Source of the DNA: an uncultured Oscillospiraceae bacterium
GTDB lineage: Bacteria > Bacillota > Clostridia > Oscillospirales > Acutalibacteraceae
Length of the DNA stretch: 64,000 nucleotides
Reading direction: 5' to 3'
Assembly: GCA_949289045.1 (NCBI GenBank)
Contig: CASEMN010000006.1
Coordinates: 62,001 to 126,000 of the forward strand
Part shown: positions 9,123 through 19,411 of the stretch, in pieces
Position numbering within the stretch: position 1 is the first letter of the stretch
Layout: each line of letters opens with the position of its first letter
Notes under the pieces: generated by a model
The model's database searches: none
Told to the model about the DNA's origin: nothing
What the model saw: only the letters and a program-made list of their open reading frames with translations
Made by a program: the position numbers and the translations under genes

Positions 9123-11224
9123 TCTTTTTCCTCCGCCTTTTCGGCGCTCTTCTTTCTTCTTGAAACTGTTACGGAATATCCGCAGCCCTCGTTAAGACAA
9201 TGGACTATGCCGCCTCTCTTTTTGAAGAGAGATTTGCCGCACTGAGGACAGTTTTCTCCTGTGGGTTCATCCCATGTCATAAAGTTGCAGTTGGGATAAT
9301 TGCTGCATCCGTAGAAAGCATAGCCTCTCTTTGTCTTTTTCTGAATGACGTTGCCGCCGCAGACAGGACACTTTGCGCCTGTTTCAAAGACAAGGGGCTT
9401 TGTATTTTTACACTCGGGATATCCCGGGCAGGCAAGGAATTTACCGTATCTGCCAACCTTTACGACCATGTTTCTGCCGCAAAGCTCACAGGGAATATCG
9501 GTCTGATCCTCTTCGAGCTGTATCTTTACGCCTTCCATATCGGCTTTTGCCTTTTTGAGGGTCTTTTCAAAATCATCATAGAACTTATGGAGAATTGCTA
9601 TATAATCCTCTTTGCCCTCGCCAACTTCGTCAAGGGAGCTTTCCATTTCGGCAGTGAATTTTACATTGACAATCTTCGGGAATCTGTCTTCCAGAAGCTT
9701 TGTCATGGCTTCGCCAAGCTCTGTGGGATGAAGCTGCTTGCCCTCACGTTTTACATACTCACGGCTTACGATTGTAGTAATAATCGAAGCATAGGTACTG
9801 GGTCTGCCTATTCCGTTTTCCTCAAGGGCTTTGATGAGAGAAGCTTCCGTATATCTTGCAGGAGGCTGAGTAAAGTGCTGATTGCCCATTAAGTCTTTGA
9901 GCTTTAACACATCGCCTTTTTTAAGCTCCGGCAGCTTTCCGCTGTCTTCTTCATCCTGTCTGTCATCATATAAAACAGTATAACCGTCAAATTTAACTGT
10001 ATATCCGCTGGCAGAGAAAAGACATCCGTTTGCCTCGATTTCCGCTTTTACGGTGTTCTGAATACAGGGAGCCATAAGGCTTGCCATAAATCTTTTCCAT
10101 ACAAGGTTATAAATTTTATACTGATCTGAGGTAAGGCTTGATTTTGCCTGTTCCGGAGTAAGTGATGGAACGGTGGGACGGATCGCCTCATGTCCATCCT
10201 GAGCGTTTGCACGGGATTTAAAGTAAACGGGTTTTTCGGGAAGATATTCCTTGCCGAAAGTTTCTTCGATATATGCACAGCCTTGGCTTCTCGCTTCTTC
10301 AGAAATACGAAGAGAGTCAGTTCTCATGTAGGTTATAAGACCCATGGAGCCGTATCCGGCAACATCGACGCCTTCATAAAGCTCCTGAGCCACTTTCATT
10401 GTACGCTTTGCCTGGAATCCCAAACGACGGGAAGCTTCCTGCTGTAGAGTTGAAGTGATAAAGGGAGGAGCGGGATTTCTCTTTCTTGTACCCTTTTTGA
10501 CGTTTGAAACGGTATATGTGGCGCCCTCAAGACGGCTCAAATATTTATCTGCCTGCTCCTTTGAGGTTATCTTTACCTTTCCGGTTTCATCGCCGTAAAA
10601 TGCCGCCATAAAGACTTTTCTCGAGGGTGGAGCTGTAAATTTGGCATCAAGGCTCCAGTATTCCTCAGGCACAAAGGCTCTTATCTCATTTTCTCTATCA
10701 ACAATAAGACGCACTGCAACGCTCTGAACACGTCCGGCTGAAAGTCCTCTTCTTATTTTTTGCGAAACAAAGGGGCTGAGCTTATAACCTACAAGCCTGT
10801 CAAGTATACGCCTTGCCTGCTGTGCATTTACAAGGTCGATATCTATAGCTCTCGGATGCTCCATTCCGTTTGTTACACCTGTTTTTGTGATCTCATTAAA
10901 TGTAACCCTGTTGGCATCATCGGGGTTAAGACCCAGAATTGTTGCAAGATGCCATGAAATTGCCTCTCCCTCACGGTCAGGGTCCGTTGCAAGATAAACT
11001 TTATCGCTTTCCGATGCAGTCTTTTTAAGCTCTTTTACAAACTTTTCTTTACCCTTTATAATTGCATATTTAGGCGCAAAGTCATTCTCTATATCAACGC
11101 TGAGCCTTGCTGCGGGAAGATCCCTTACATGACCCATTGACGCAGTAACTTCATAACCTTTTCCAAGATATTTTTTTATACTCTTCGCCTTTGCCGGCGA
11201 CTCAACAATTACAAGTTTAGACAT
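9119..11224 (-). CDS. topA: DNA topoisomerase I
   Basis: Type IA topoisomerase that relaxes negative supercoils. The N-terminal Toprim domain ([19 protein letters not shown] ... [15 protein letters not shown]) and the active-site region [12 protein letters not shown], with the catalytic Tyr, are clear. The C-terminus has three CxxC-type zinc ribbons: [29 protein letters not shown] and CPQCGKS/CLNEGC. The length of 701 is typical of Firmicutes TopA. It lies 16 bases after dprA, so transcription is probably shared. Confidence 0.98.
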   Translation of the reverse strand: MSKLVIVESPAKAKSIKKYLGKGYEVTASMGHVRDLPAARLSVDIENDFAPKYAIIKGKEKFVKELKKTASESDKVYLATDPDREGEAISWHLATILGLNPDDANRVTFNEITKTGVTNGMEHPRAIDIDLVNAQQARRILDRLVGYKLSPFVSQKIRRGLSAGRVQSVAVRLIVDRENEIRAFVPEEYWSLDAKFTAPPSRKVFMAAFYGDETGKVKITSKEQADKYLSRLEGATYTVSNVKKGTRKRNPAPPFITSTLQQEASRRLGFQAKRTMKVAQELYEGVDVAGYGSMGLITYMRTDSLRISEEARSQGCAYIEETFGKEYLPEKPVYFKSRANAQDGHEAIRPTVPSLTPEQAKSSLTSDQYKIYNLVWKRFMASLMAPCIQNTVKAEIEANGCLFSASGYTVKFDGYTVLYDDRQDEEDSGKLPELKKGDVLKLKDLMGNQHFTQPPARYTEASLIKALEENGIGRPSTYASIITTIVSREYVKREGKQLHPTELGEAMTKLLEDRFPKIVNVKFTAEMESSLDEVGEGKEDYIAILHKFYDDFEKTLKKAKADMEGVKIQLEEDQTDIPCELCGRNMVVKVGRYGKFLACPGYPECKNTKPLVFETGAKCPVCGGNVIQKKTKRGYAFYGCSNYPNCNFMTWDEPTGENCPQCGKSLFKKRGGIVHCLNEGCGYSVTVSRRKKSAEKAEEKE

Positions 11225-11240
11225 ATTCTGATCATCCCAT

Positions 11241-12533
11241 TTATTTGTTTATTGAAAATATATAGCGTTTTCCGCTTATGCACTCTGCCGCACCGGAAAG
11301 TTCCAGTTCTGTAAGAGCAGTTATGACAGCAGTAAAGCTTTCATTAAGCTCCACAGCTATTTCGTCTGCGGATTTGCCGTCCCTGTCAAGAACAGAGTAC
11401 ACTTTTAGCCCTATATCGCTGAGTCCAACAGGCGCTTCAGGCTTTTCATCAGAAATAAATTCTTCTTCCTTCTCCTCGTTTTCCGAACTAAAAACCTCTG
11501 ACGCATCCCGGGAAAAATCCGCTTTATCCTTTATAGTATATGATTTTCCGAAATTATTCAAGTACCCGTTGTTGTTCTTATTATCTATTTTATTTGCTGC
11601 TCCTATAAATTTACGGCATTTGCTTATGGGAATTTCTTCCCCGTCGTTCACTATAAGCTCAGGATAATACATCTCATATACGCTTATTATTTCATTGGCA
11701 GTAAAGAGAGGCTTTGCTCCCTGCTCTATAAGTTTATTGGTTCCGAGATAGCTGGAACTGAGCACATCGCCGGGTACTGCATAGACAAGTCTTCCCTGCT
11801 CCGCTGCAAGACGTGCAGTAATAAGGGAGCCGCTCTTTTCGCCGGCTTCTATTACTATCACACAGCGGCTCATACCGGAAATCAGCCTGTTCCTCACGGG
11901 AAAGGTTCTTGAAGAAGCCGCAAAAAATGGAGGAAACTCCGAAACTACGGCTCCGTGCTGTGAAACAGCTCTTCTGAGAGGTTCGTTCTGCCTGAGATAA
12001 TCTGTTCCGAGACCACAGCCCATAAATGCCACAGTTTTGCCCTCTACTATCATAGCGCCGTTATGACAGGCTGAGTCAACACCCAAAGCTCCGCCGCTTA
12101 CAACGGTAATTCCTGCCGATGCAAGCTCCGCAGAGAGCCTGTGGGCAATATCTATTGCATAGCTTGAAGCTCTTCTTGTACCAACCATGCCTACGGCAGC
12201 AGGAGAGGAAAGCACAGACGGATCCCCGTCAACATAGAGCGCTGCGGGAAAATCGTCCAGCTCACGAAAGGCTTTTGGGTAATTTTCACTTTCAGGGGTA
12301 ACTATATGCCAGCCGTTTTTACGGCATATCATTTCAATTTCAGCCGCTTTTTCAAGGGGCGTAGTTTCTATTTTCTTTATCTGATTTCTTGTAAGAACTC
12401 CGCTTTCCCTGCGTTCTTCGGGAGTAGCCACATAAAGCTGACTCATGCTGCCGAAAGCACTGATTATTTCACTGAGCTTTGCACCTGCTCCCAAAGCGCA
12501 TTGTATCCATATCCAATAAAGTTCCTCATGCAT
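11241..12533 (-). CDS. dprA: DNA-processing protein DprA (Smf)
   Basis: Binds incoming single-stranded DNA and loads RecA during natural transformation. The Rossmann-like core is clear: VGTRRASSYAID at about 117-128, GGALGVDSACHNGAM, then ISGMSRCVIVIEAGEKSGSLITA. A C-terminal winged-helix domain (about 370-430) follows a charged, low-complexity linker. The length of 430 is above the family minimum because of that linker. It abuts the upstream methyltransferase by one base. DprA is widespread and does not prove competence, since no com genes lie in the window apart from a ComEB-like deaminase. Confidence 0.95.
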   Translation of the reverse strand: MHEELYWIWIQCALGAGAKLSEIISAFGSMSQLYVATPEERRESGVLTRNQIKKIETTPLEKAAEIEMICRKNGWHIVTPESENYPKAFRELDDFPAALYVDGDPSVLSSPAAVGMVGTRRASSYAIDIAHRLSAELASAGITVVSGGALGVDSACHNGAMIVEGKTVAFMGCGLGTDYLRQNEPLRRAVSQHGAVVSEFPPFFAASSRTFPVRNRLISGMSRCVIVIEAGEKSGSLITARLAAEQGRLVYAVPGDVLSSSYLGTNKLIEQGAKPLFTANEIISVYEMYYPELIVNDGEEIPISKCRKFIGAANKIDNKNNNGYLNNFGKSYTIKDKADFSRDASEVFSSENEEKEEEFISDEKPEAPVGLSDIGLKVYSVLDRDGKSADEIAVELNESFTAVITALTELELSGAAECISGKRYIFSINK

Positions 12534-12534
12534 C

Positions 12535-13323
12535 TTATTTTCTCCCCTTTACAAGCTCCCACATTATTATGGAAGCCGCCGCAGAAGCATTTAAGGATTC
12601 CGCTCTTCCTGCCATGGGAATTGTAATTTTTTTATCGCACACAGCAAAAACCTCTTCGCTGACACCTGCTCCCTCGTTTCCTATAACGCAGATGACTCCT
12701 CCTGAAAAATCAGCCTCGTCTATTTTAACGGAATCAATCATAGGAGTTGAAGCATAGGTTTTCATTCCCTTACTGCGGCAGTCGGTTATAAACTCAGGAA
12801 GAGAAGAAATTTCAATTACGTTTATTCTTATAAGTGCACCCATTGCTGCACGCTGAGCCTTGGGACTGTATATATCGCATCCGCCGCTTACAATAAGTCC
12901 GTCTATTCCGAGAGCCTCCGCAGTTCTTGCGACAGCTCCCAAATTTGACGGATCCTGAAGATTGTCGAGGGCTATATAGCATCCGTTATAGTTAAATTCA
13001 GAAATGCTATTTGCTTTTTTCCTGCAAAGGCAGAAAACTCCCTGAGGTGATTTTGTATCGGAAAGAGCAAGACTTACTTCTTCGGAAATCTCGTAGACAT
13101 TCTTAGCCTTTTCTTCTATTGTCTTAACATAGGATTCATACTTTTTAAGGGCATCTTTGGTCAAAAATACACTTTCTATTTCTGCGGAGCTTATCGCCCC
13201 GTCAAAGCAAAGTCGAGCTCCCTCAAGGACAAAAAGTCCCTGCTCACGGCGCTGCTTTGACGATGCGCTGAGCTTAATAAGCTGTTTTACTTTTTCATTG
13301 GAACGGGATGAGATATACTGCAT
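12535..13323 (-). CDS. TrmH/SpoU family RNA 2'-O-methyltransferase
   Basis: SPOUT-class RNA methyltransferase of 262 residues. An N-terminal substrate-binding domain (ISSRSNEKVKQLIKL ... VLEGARL) is followed by the trefoil-knot SAM domain: ALDNLQDPSNLGAVARTAEALG, then GNEGAGVSEEV and a closing motif IPMAGRAESLNASAAASI. This matches the RlmB/TsnR-like YsgA group, commonly next to rplT in Firmicutes. It is the first gene of the dprA-topA operon, after the rplT terminator. The target nucleotide cannot be read from sequence; 23S rRNA is the usual assumption. Confidence 0.9.
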   Translation of the reverse strand: MQYISSRSNEKVKQLIKLSASSKQRREQGLFVLEGARLCFDGAISSAEIESVFLTKDALKKYESYVKTIEEKAKNVYEISEEVSLALSDTKSPQGVFCLCRKKANSISEFNYNGCYIALDNLQDPSNLGAVARTAEALGIDGLIVSGGCDIYSPKAQRAAMGALIRINVIEISSLPEFITDCRSKGMKTYASTPMIDSVKIDEADFSGGVICVIGNEGAGVSEEVFAVCDKKITIPMAGRAESLNASAAASIIMWELVKGRK

Positions 13324-13359
13324 TTATATTACCGCCTTAGTGAAACTATCCTTAAATTT

Positions 13360-13402
13360 AAAGAAAAGAACGCCCGAGGGTGTGCCTCGAGCGTAATTTT
13401 TT
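13360..13402 (-). terminator. Terminator of the infC-rpmI-rplT operon
   Basis: An inverted repeat at 13370-13394 (ACGC-CGAGG / CCTCG-GCGT) lies directly after the rplT stop. On the minus strand it is followed by a T-rich stretch. Confidence 0.8.
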
Positions 13403-13404
13403 AA

Positions 13405-13761
13405 TTAGTTAAGAGCTGCCTTTGCCTGCTCAGCAAGAGCTGTAAATGCAGCGGGATCGCTGATTGCGATTTCAGAAAGCATTTTGCGGTTAAGTGTAAC
13501 GCCTGCCTTCTTGAGTCCGTTGATGAAGGTTGAGTAGTTCATGCCGTTCATCTTTGCAGCAGCAGAAATTCTTGTGATCCAAAGACGACGGAAATCACGC
13601 TTCTTCTGCTTACGGCCAATGTAAGCGTACTGGCCGGACTTCATAACAGCCTGCTTAGCTGTCTTGAAAAGCTTGCTCTTTGAGCCGTAGTAGCCCTTTG
13701 CAAGTCTTAATACTTTATTTCTTCTTTTGCGAGTCATCATCGCACCTTTAATACGAGCCAT
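13405..13761 (-). CDS. rplT: 50S ribosomal protein L20
   Basis: Large-subunit protein needed early in 50S assembly and, in Firmicutes, the autogenous repressor of its own operon through the infC leader. The sequence is canonical: starts [30 protein letters not shown] with the basic N-terminal extension, then [11 protein letters not shown] and [17 protein letters not shown]. The length of 118 is standard. It is the third gene of infC-rpmI-rplT and is followed by a terminator. Confidence 0.98.
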   Translation of the reverse strand: MARIKGAMMTRKRRNKVLRLAKGYYGSKSKLFKTAKQAVMKSGQYAYIGRKQKKRDFRRLWITRISAAAKMNGMNYSTFINGLKKAGVTLNRKMLSEIAISDPAAFTALAEQAKAALN

Positions 13762-13800
13762 TTATAAGTACCTCCGTTATTGTTAATTGAACCTTACGCC

Positions 13801-13998
13801 TTATTTATAGGGGATAAGACGCTTAATCTGTCTTACGTTTGTTGTATCGGCAACAGATGTCTTGCGAAGATTTCTCTTACGCTTTGTGTTCTTCTTAGTA
13901 AGGATATGTGACTTATTGGCATGGGCTCTGATGGGCTTTCCGTTCTTAGAAAGCTTAAAGCGCTTTTTAGCTCCGCTGTGAGTCTTAATCTTAGGCAT
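13801..13998 (-). CDS. rpmI: 50S ribosomal protein L35
   Basis: Small basic protein of the large ribosomal subunit, 65 residues. It starts [20 protein letters not shown] and contains [17 protein letters not shown], both diagnostic. It lies between infC (18 bases upstream) and rplT (39 bases downstream), the universal order of this operon. Confidence 0.98.
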   Translation of the reverse strand: MPKIKTHSGAKKRFKLSKNGKPIRAHANKSHILTKKNTKRKRNLRKTSVADTTNVRQIKRLIPYK

Positions 13999-14016
13999 AT
14001 TAGAATTCCTCCCTAA

Positions 14017-14535
14017 TTACTTGGTTGACTTCGGTGAAATGAACATAAGCATTGAACGACCTTCAAGCTTTGCGGGCTTTTCAACAGTTCCCTTTTCAGC
14101 ACAGGCATCGGCAAAACGTTTCATAATATCAAGTCCGCTTTCGGGATGAGCCATTTCTCTGCCTCTGAAACGGATTGAAACCTTTACCTTATTGCCGGAA
14201 CCGAGAAAACGCATAGCATGGCCGACCTTTGTTTCAAAGTCATGCGTGTCAATGTTGAGGGAAAGTCTGATTTCCTTAATCTCAATTACCCGCTGATTCT
14301 TTTTTGCTTCTTTTTCACGCTTTGCCTGCTCGAAACGATATTTGCCGTAGTCCATTATTTTGCACACCGGCGGCGTCGCCTGAGGGGCAATTTTTACGAG
14401 ATCGAGATTTCTCTCAACGGCAATTTTAAAAGCCTCTTTTGCCGACATAATACCCAGCTGTTCACCGGAATCGGTTATAACTCTGATCTCTTTGTCACGG
14501 ATTTCTTCATTGATTTGCATTTCCTTGTTGCTAAT
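14017..14535 (-). CDS. infC: Translation initiation factor IF-3, with a probable AUU start
   Basis: IF-3 monitors the start codon and prevents premature 70S joining. The N domain (INEEIRDKEIRVI ... LDLVKIAPQATPPVCKIMDYGKYRFEQAKREKEAKKNQ) and C domain (KEIRLS, VSIRFRGREMAHPESG) are canonical. Reading from the in-frame TTG at 14539-14541 leaves only two bases between GGAGGT and the start. The ATT two codons downstream (14533-14535) has the correct eight-base spacing and gives M-S-N-K-E-M, matching the family. AUU is the conserved infC start used for IF-3 autoregulation. The product would be 172 residues. Confidence 0.95.
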   Translation of the reverse strand: MSNKEMQINEEIRDKEIRVITDSGEQLGIMSAKEAFKIAVERNLDLVKIAPQATPPVCKIMDYGKYRFEQAKREKEAKKNQRVIEIKEIRLSLNIDTHDFETKVGHAMRFLGSGNKVKVSIRFRGREMAHPESGLDIMKRFADACAEKGTVEKPAKLEGRSMLMFISPKSTK

Positions 14536-14734
14536 GGTCAAGCACCTCCAAAACCTTTCTGGTAATAATTAAAGCACGGACAGAAAACCGCCCGTGCCTG
14601 CAATACGAAACTATCCCCTAAAAGGAGAACCTGTTTAATATTGACCCCCGTCGAGCTTTGCCCCGAGGGTGAGAACGGTGCTGTTCTGCTTTGTTGTGCT
14701 ATAGTATTTTATCACTCATTATAAGCGTTGTCAA
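14536..14734 (-). promoter_or_regulatory. infC operon promoter and L20-type attenuator leader
   Basis: A near-consensus promoter reads TTGACA (14729-14734), 17 bases, TAAAAT (14706-14711) on the minus strand. About 160 bases of leader follow. They contain a GC-rich segment near 14645-14670 and a hairpin at 14574-14597 (GCACGG / CCGTGC) followed by a T/A-rich run, which looks like an intrinsic terminator ahead of infC. Position and layout match the Firmicutes L20 leader, where free L20 stabilises termination. I could not fold the full pseudoknot by eye. Confidence 0.75.
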
Positions 14735-14742
14735 CACTTTTA

Positions 14743-15603
14743 TTAAGCTAAACCTAAATATTCTTCAAGGGTAATTCCATTTGACATAATTTCCATTGCC
14801 GCTTCCTTACCAACATATCGCCAGTGCCACGGCTCATACTGAACCATTGTTATATCTGTTTTATCGGCTGGATATCGAAGGATGAATCCGTATTCCGCAC
14901 CGTGTTCCATAAGCCATTTGAACTCTTTTGACTGGTCAAAGTTATGGTTTATGCTAACTATATCCATTGCAAGACCTAAATTATGTTCACTGGTTCCCGG
15001 AGGCAGAATGTTTGTAGCCGCTTTATCATAAGCTTCGTCAAAGGTATAGCCTTTATTTAAATAAAGCTTCATTTCGTTTTCAAAATTACGCTTTTGAGTA
15101 GAAATGCTTCTGTAACCGGAAAATGGAGTAAGTTTGCAGCCGTCTTCCAAAGCAGCGTTATACATATCTATATAGTAAGGCGCACACCTTGCATCCAGCT
15201 GACAATATGTACCGAAAAGTGTTTGAGAAAGCTGCGGCTTATAATTTTCCGGCAGGACATAGTTTTTATTTACAAAAGTGAGATACCATTTATCCTCATC
15301 AAACTCAACAGGTTTTAGTACTTTGCCGTAATAGGGCTCATCGGGAATCGTGTACAAATCTTTTTTAGTGGGGGATTCTTGAGCCGTTTCTATTTCGGTT
15401 TTTGTTTCTGATTCAGTCTCAAGCTCAGTCTGTGTAACTTTTTCTTCTGAAAAATCACTTGTCAGCACTTCATCGTATGTTGAATCAGTTTCTGATAATT
15501 TTGAATTATCTCCACAGGATGTAAAGAAAGCAACCGTAATTGATACTATCAAAATCAACAATGCTGCGGTCAAAGAAACTTTAGAGAGCTTTTTATTTTT
15601 CAT
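14743..15603 (-). CDS. VanY-type D-alanyl-D-alanine carboxypeptidase lipoprotein (M15B)
   Basis: Probable zinc D,D-carboxypeptidase that trims the terminal D-Ala of peptidoglycan stems. The N-terminus is a lipoprotein signal (Lys-rich start, hydrophobic core, lipobox ending FFTSC, Cys about 30). A Thr/Glu/Ser-rich linker follows (about 35-85). The catalytic domain has the M15B motifs FSGYRS, SEHNLGLAMDIV (zinc His and Asp) and EPWHWRYVG (catalytic Glu and zinc His). It ends just upstream of the infC promoter. A role in vancomycin resistance is not implied; such proteins are common housekeeping enzymes in Clostridia. Confidence 0.9.
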   Translation of the reverse strand: MKNKKLSKVSLTAALLILIVSITVAFFTSCGDNSKLSETDSTYDEVLTSDFSEEKVTQTELETESETKTEIETAQESPTKKDLYTIPDEPYYGKVLKPVEFDEDKWYLTFVNKNYVLPENYKPQLSQTLFGTYCQLDARCAPYYIDMYNAALEDGCKLTPFSGYRSISTQKRNFENEMKLYLNKGYTFDEAYDKAATNILPPGTSEHNLGLAMDIVSINHNFDQSKEFKWLMEHGAEYGFILRYPADKTDITMVQYEPWHWRYVGKEAAMEIMSNGITLEEYLGLA

Positions 15604-15649
15604 AAACTCACCTTTCCGTAATATTTGTCACATATAGGTAAGAAACCAA

Positions 15650-15690
15650 GTCCACCCTTGGATTCTTAAAAAATCCAGAGGTGGTGTTTT
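15650..15690. terminator. Hairpin between secA and the VanY-like gene
   Basis: The inverted repeat CCACC-TTGGATT (15652-15664) and AATCCA-GGTGG (15672-15684) can form a ~13-bp stem with a short loop, 18 bases after the secA stop. On the minus strand there is no clean T-run after it; the T-rich side faces the plus strand. It may be a weak or bidirectional terminator. Confidence 0.5.
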
Positions 15691-15701
15691 TGATATTGTT
15701 T

Positions 15702-18431
15702 TTATTCGTCACGTCCGCAGCACTTTTTATATTTCTTGCCGCTTCCGCAGGGGCATGGATCATTTCTGCCTATCTTTTTGCCTTTGCGTACGGTTCTGCC
15801 CTTTTCTGAACCGTCTGAAGCTCCGCTTTCAGATGTAACCTTTGCAGCCTGCTCACGCTTTACATCCTCTTCGCTGGCAACTCTTACAGTAAGGAGAAGT
15901 TTTACGGTATCCTCTCTGATTGAACGTGTCATCTCGTCGAACATATCGAAGCCTTCGCTGCGGTACTCAACAACAGGATTGTGCTGACCGTAAGCTCTCA
16001 GGCCGATACCTCTCTTAAGCTCATCCATGGCATCTATATGATCCATCCACTTGACGTCAACATTATAAAGAAGAATCTTGCGTTCAAGATCACGCATAAT
16101 CTTTTCGCCGAGCTCTTCTTCACGAGCTTCATAAGCTCTGTGTCCCTCTTCGATAAGAGCCTTTGCTGCCTCGTCACGGTTAAAGGTTTCGTGATTGCTG
16201 AGGTCATAATCGCTCTTTATCCAGCCTGCAAACTTTTCTCTGAGACCTTCAAGGTTCCATTCCTCATTGGGAAGAGCTTTGGGACAGTAGAAGTCGATAG
16301 CATCGGCAACAGTTTCATCGAGCATATGGAGAATGGAATCTTTGAGATTCTCTCCGTCAAGAACCTTGTTTCTCTGGTCGTAGATAAGCTCACGCTGACG
16401 GTTCATAACGTCGTCATACTGGAGAACGTTCTTACGTATTGCAAAGTTTCTTGACTCAATCTTCTTCTGAGCGCTCTCTATGATATTTGTAAGAGCCTTG
16501 ATCTCAAGGGGAATATCCTCTTCACTTGTAATTGTATCCATTATCCTTGTAACACGGTCACCGCCGAACAGTCTGAGGAGATCGTCTTCAAGGCTCAGGA
16601 AAAATCTGCTTTCACCGGGGTCGCCCTGACGTCCGGCACGTCCACGAAGCTGGTTGTCAATACGTCTTGACTCGTGACGCTCTGTACCAATGATGAAAAG
16701 TCCGCCGGCTTCTCTTACCTTATCTGCCTCTTCGCCGATTTCGTCCTTATATTTCTTTTCAAGGTCAGCGAAAGTCTTTCTTGCATCAAGGATTTCCTGA
16801 TTATCTGTATCGGCAAAGCCTGTTGCCTCTACAATAAGCTCTTCGGGGATTCCCATGCGGCGCATTTCAGCTTTTGCAAGGAACTCAGAGTTACCGCCAA
16901 GCATAATATCGGTACCACGTCCTGCCATGTTGGTGGCGATGGTAACTGAACCGAACTTACCTGCCTGAGCGATTATCTCAGCTTCCTTCTCATGGTACTT
17001 GGCGTTGAGAACTTCATGCTTTATTCCCTTACGCTTGAGCATTGCGGAAAGGACTTCTGATTTCTCAATTGAAATTGTACCTACAAGAACGGGCTGTCCT
17101 TTTGCATGGCACTGTTCTATCTGATCTATAACTGCATTAAACTTTGCTTTTTCAGTTTTATAGACAACGTCGTTGTTGTCCTTTCTTATCATGGGCTTGT
17201 TTGTGGGAATTTCCACAACGTCAAGCTTATAGATTTCGCCGAACTCTTCGCTTTCGGTCATAGCTGTACCAGTCATACCGGCAAGTTTATCATAAAGACG
17301 GAAATAGTTCTGGAAAGTGATTGTTGCAAGGGTCTTTGACTCATGCTCAACCTTTACGCCCTCTTTTGCTTCGATAGCCTGATGAAGACCTTCGTTATAG
17401 CGTCTGCCAAGCATAATACGTCCGGTGAACTCGTCAACGATGAGAACCTGTCCATCTTTAACAACGTAGTCTATATCTCTGTGCATTACGCCGATAGCTT
17501 TAATGGCCTGATTAATATGATGCTGGAGGGTCATGTTTTCGGCGTCCATAAGGTTTTCAACGCCGAAAGCCTGCTCCGCTTTTGCAACACCGCTTCTTGT
17601 AAGAGTGGCTGTCTTTGCCTTTTCGTCAACGATGTAATCGCCGTCAACCTCAGATTCAACATCCTTCTTTGTATCAATCTCTGTAACCTTTACCATTTTA
17701 AGTTTCTTTGCAAACTCATTTGCAAGGCGGTAAAGATCTGTTGACTGATCGCCGCGGCCTGAAATAATAAGAGGTGTTCTTGCCTCATCTATAAGGATTG
17801 AGTCAACCTCGTCGACGATAGCATAATAATGGCCTCTCTGAACCTTTCCCTCTTTATAGGGAACCATGTTGTCACGAAGATAGTCAAAGCCCATCTCGTT
17901 ATTTGTACCGTATGTGATATCGGCGGCATAAGCTGCACGGCGCTGCTTATTGTCAAGGCCGTGAACTATAAGACCTACTTCAAGACCCAGGAAACGGTAA
18001 AGCTTTCCCATCCACTCAGAGTCACGGCGTGCAAGGTAATCGTTTACAGTAACGATGTGTACGCCTTTTCCCGAAAGAGCATTAAGGTATGCGGGAAGGG
18101 TTGCAACAAGAGTTTTACCTTCACCTGTTTTCATTTCGGCAATTCTGCCCTGATGAAGAATAATTCCGCCGATTATCTGTACGGGGAAATGCTTCATTCC
18201 GAGAACTCTCCATGATGCCTCACGGCAAACTGCGAAAGCTTCGGGTAAAATATCGTCAAGGGTTTCACCAGCGGCAAGACGCTCCTTAAATTTAGGGGTC
18301 ATTGCCTTGAGTTCTGCGTCGGTGTAAGCAGCATAGGTAGGCTCAAGGGCAAGAACCTTTTCCTTAAGCGGATTTATGCGCTTAACCTCTTTTGCGGAGT
18401 AATCACCGAACAGCTTTTTTAAAATTCCCAT
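15702..18431 (-). CDS. secA: Preprotein translocase ATPase SecA
   Basis: Motor of the Sec export pathway. Walker A ([17 protein letters not shown]), the DEAD-type [26 protein letters not shown] and [18 protein letters not shown] are all present, and the C-terminus is the zinc-binding SecB/ribosome-contact motif ([18 protein letters not shown]). I use the ATG at 18429-18431 (GAGGTG upstream), three codons inside the longest reading; 909 residues. Its leader of ~150 bases is described separately. raiA and prfB, frequent Firmicutes neighbours of secA, are not beside it. Confidence 0.98.
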   Translation of the reverse strand: MGILKKLFGDYSAKEVKRINPLKEKVLALEPTYAAYTDAELKAMTPKFKERLAAGETLDDILPEAFAVCREASWRVLGMKHFPVQIIGGIILHQGRIAEMKTGEGKTLVATLPAYLNALSGKGVHIVTVNDYLARRDSEWMGKLYRFLGLEVGLIVHGLDNKQRRAAYAADITYGTNNEMGFDYLRDNMVPYKEGKVQRGHYYAIVDEVDSILIDEARTPLIISGRGDQSTDLYRLANEFAKKLKMVKVTEIDTKKDVESEVDGDYIVDEKAKTATLTRSGVAKAEQAFGVENLMDAENMTLQHHINQAIKAIGVMHRDIDYVVKDGQVLIVDEFTGRIMLGRRYNEGLHQAIEAKEGVKVEHESKTLATITFQNYFRLYDKLAGMTGTAMTESEEFGEIYKLDVVEIPTNKPMIRKDNNDVVYKTEKAKFNAVIDQIEQCHAKGQPVLVGTISIEKSEVLSAMLKRKGIKHEVLNAKYHEKEAEIIAQAGKFGSVTIATNMAGRGTDIMLGGNSEFLAKAEMRRMGIPEELIVEATGFADTDNQEILDARKTFADLEKKYKDEIGEEADKVREAGGLFIIGTERHESRRIDNQLRGRAGRQGDPGESRFFLSLEDDLLRLFGGDRVTRIMDTITSEEDIPLEIKALTNIIESAQKKIESRNFAIRKNVLQYDDVMNRQRELIYDQRNKVLDGENLKDSILHMLDETVADAIDFYCPKALPNEEWNLEGLREKFAGWIKSDYDLSNHETFNRDEAAKALIEEGHRAYEAREEELGEKIMRDLERKILLYNVDVKWMDHIDAMDELKRGIGLRAYGQHNPVVEYRSEGFDMFDEMTRSIREDTVKLLLTVRVASEEDVKREQAAKVTSESGASDGSEKGRTVRKGKKIGRNDPCPCGSGKKYKKCCGRDE

Positions 18432-18434
18432 TAA

Positions 18435-18619
18435 AATCACCTCAAGAAGAATTAATCTGCGCTGTATATAAATCAGGAATCCCCGTAATTTTCTGCGGGT
18501 TTAACTGAATTGCGTAGTTGATGCCTAAAAGGCAAAGTACAAACGGGTCAAAGCTTTATCACAAAGTAACCCATTGTAATATTTAAGACATTATAGCACA
18601 ATCCCTGAAAAAAAACAGT
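18435..18619 (-). promoter_or_regulatory. secA promoter and possibly structured 5' leader
   Basis: An extended -10 element (TGC-TATAAT, 18590-18595) lies about 150 bases before secA on the minus strand, with no good -35. The leader contains several short helices: GGGT...ACCC enclosing CTTTG/AAAG, a GCC-TTTTA-GGC hairpin, and CCCG...CGGG. I do not recognise a known riboswitch class. Confidence 0.45.
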
Positions 18620-18669
18620 AAAAATTTGCACTTTTTATTTTCCGCAAGAAATAAACCTTTTTTCAGTCA

Positions 18670-18698
18670 TTGAAATAGCTTTTTTACTGTGATAAAAT
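18670..18698 (+). promoter_or_regulatory. Promoter of the dCMP deaminase gene
   Basis: TTGAAA (18670-18675), a 17-base spacer and TAAAAT (18693-18698), 45 bases before the ATG, with GAGCGGAGG as ribosome binding site. Confidence 0.7.
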
Positions 18699-18743
18699 GC
18701 AGTTAAAGTTTAAGTAAAACAAAGAGCGGAGGCGATAAATATT

Positions 18744-19238
18744 ATGAAAAGACAGGACTATATTTCCTGGGACGAATATTTTATGGGTGTTGCAATTTTA
18801 GCTTCTATGCGCAGCAAGGACCCCAACACACAGGTTGGAGCCTGCATTGTAAACGATAAAAATAAAATTATGTCCGTAGGCTATAACGGTTTCCCTATAG
18901 GATGCAGCGATGATGAATTCCCCTGGGACAGAACGGGAGACAAATATGATACAAAATATCCCTATGTATGCCACGCTGAACTTAACGCAATTCTAAATAA
19001 CCCCGGCGGTTCTCTTGAGGGATGCAGAATTTACGTTCCCCTTTTCCCCTGCAACGAGTGCGCCAAAGCCATTATTCAGTGCGGCATAAAGGAGATAATC
19101 TATCTTTCCGACAAATACGCCGACAGCGTTGACGTTAAAGCTTCAAAACGTATGCTTACCGCAGCAGGAATAAAATATACAAAGCTCACCTTTAGCCACC
19201 CCACAATAACAATCGACCTTAAAGAAGAGAGCGTTTGA
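18744..19238 (+). CDS. Deoxycytidylate (dCMP) deaminase, ComEB-like
   Basis: Zinc enzyme converting dCMP to dUMP, which feeds thymidylate synthesis. The 164-residue protein has the zinc and catalytic motif CHAELNAI and the second zinc motif PCNECAKAIIQCG, both typical of the deoxycytidylate deaminase family, plus SKDPNTQVGACIV and GYNGFPIGCSD near the N-terminus. It is transcribed alone on the plus strand from its own promoter, divergent from secA, and is followed by a terminator. Confidence 0.93.
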   Translation: MKRQDYISWDEYFMGVAILASMRSKDPNTQVGACIVNDKNKIMSVGYNGFPIGCSDDEFPWDRTGDKYDTKYPYVCHAELNAILNNPGGSLEGCRIYVPLFPCNECAKAIIQCGIKEIIYLSDKYADSVDVKASKRMLTAAGIKYTKLTFSHPTITIDLKEESV

Positions 19239-19297
19239 TGCTGCGGACAAGTCCGCTTTCAAGCCGCACATTATCTTTCCGCAATAAATAAACAAAG

Positions 19298-19350
19298 ATG
19301 CCTGAGATTAAGGTTTTCTCATTAAATACATCCTCAGGCATTTGTTCTTT
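19298..19350 (+). terminator. Terminator after the dCMP deaminase gene
   Basis: The stem ATGCCTGAG (19298-19306) with CTCAGGCAT (19333-19341) is followed by TTGTTCTTT. Confidence 0.8.
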
Positions 19351-19373
19351 AAATATTTAACACGAAAAGTTTT

Positions 19374-19411
19374 GCCGCCGCAGATTTTCTGCGGCGGCGT
19401 TTGTTTTGTTA
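19374..19411 (+). terminator. Second GC-rich terminator in the convergent gap
   Basis: A perfect 11-bp stem GCCGCCGCAGA / TCTGCGGCGGC (19374-19398) is followed by a T-rich run on the plus strand. It sits immediately after the stop of the minus-strand gene ending at 19409, so it may serve both strands. Confidence 0.75.

Noticed and set aside
14539..14541. TTG as the infC start
   Set aside because: It stands only two bases from GGAGGT; the ATT two codons downstream has proper spacing and fits the family.
18435..18619. Known riboswitch (c-di-GMP, SAM, preQ1, THF) in the secA leader
   Set aside because: None of the conserved core sequences of these classes was found.
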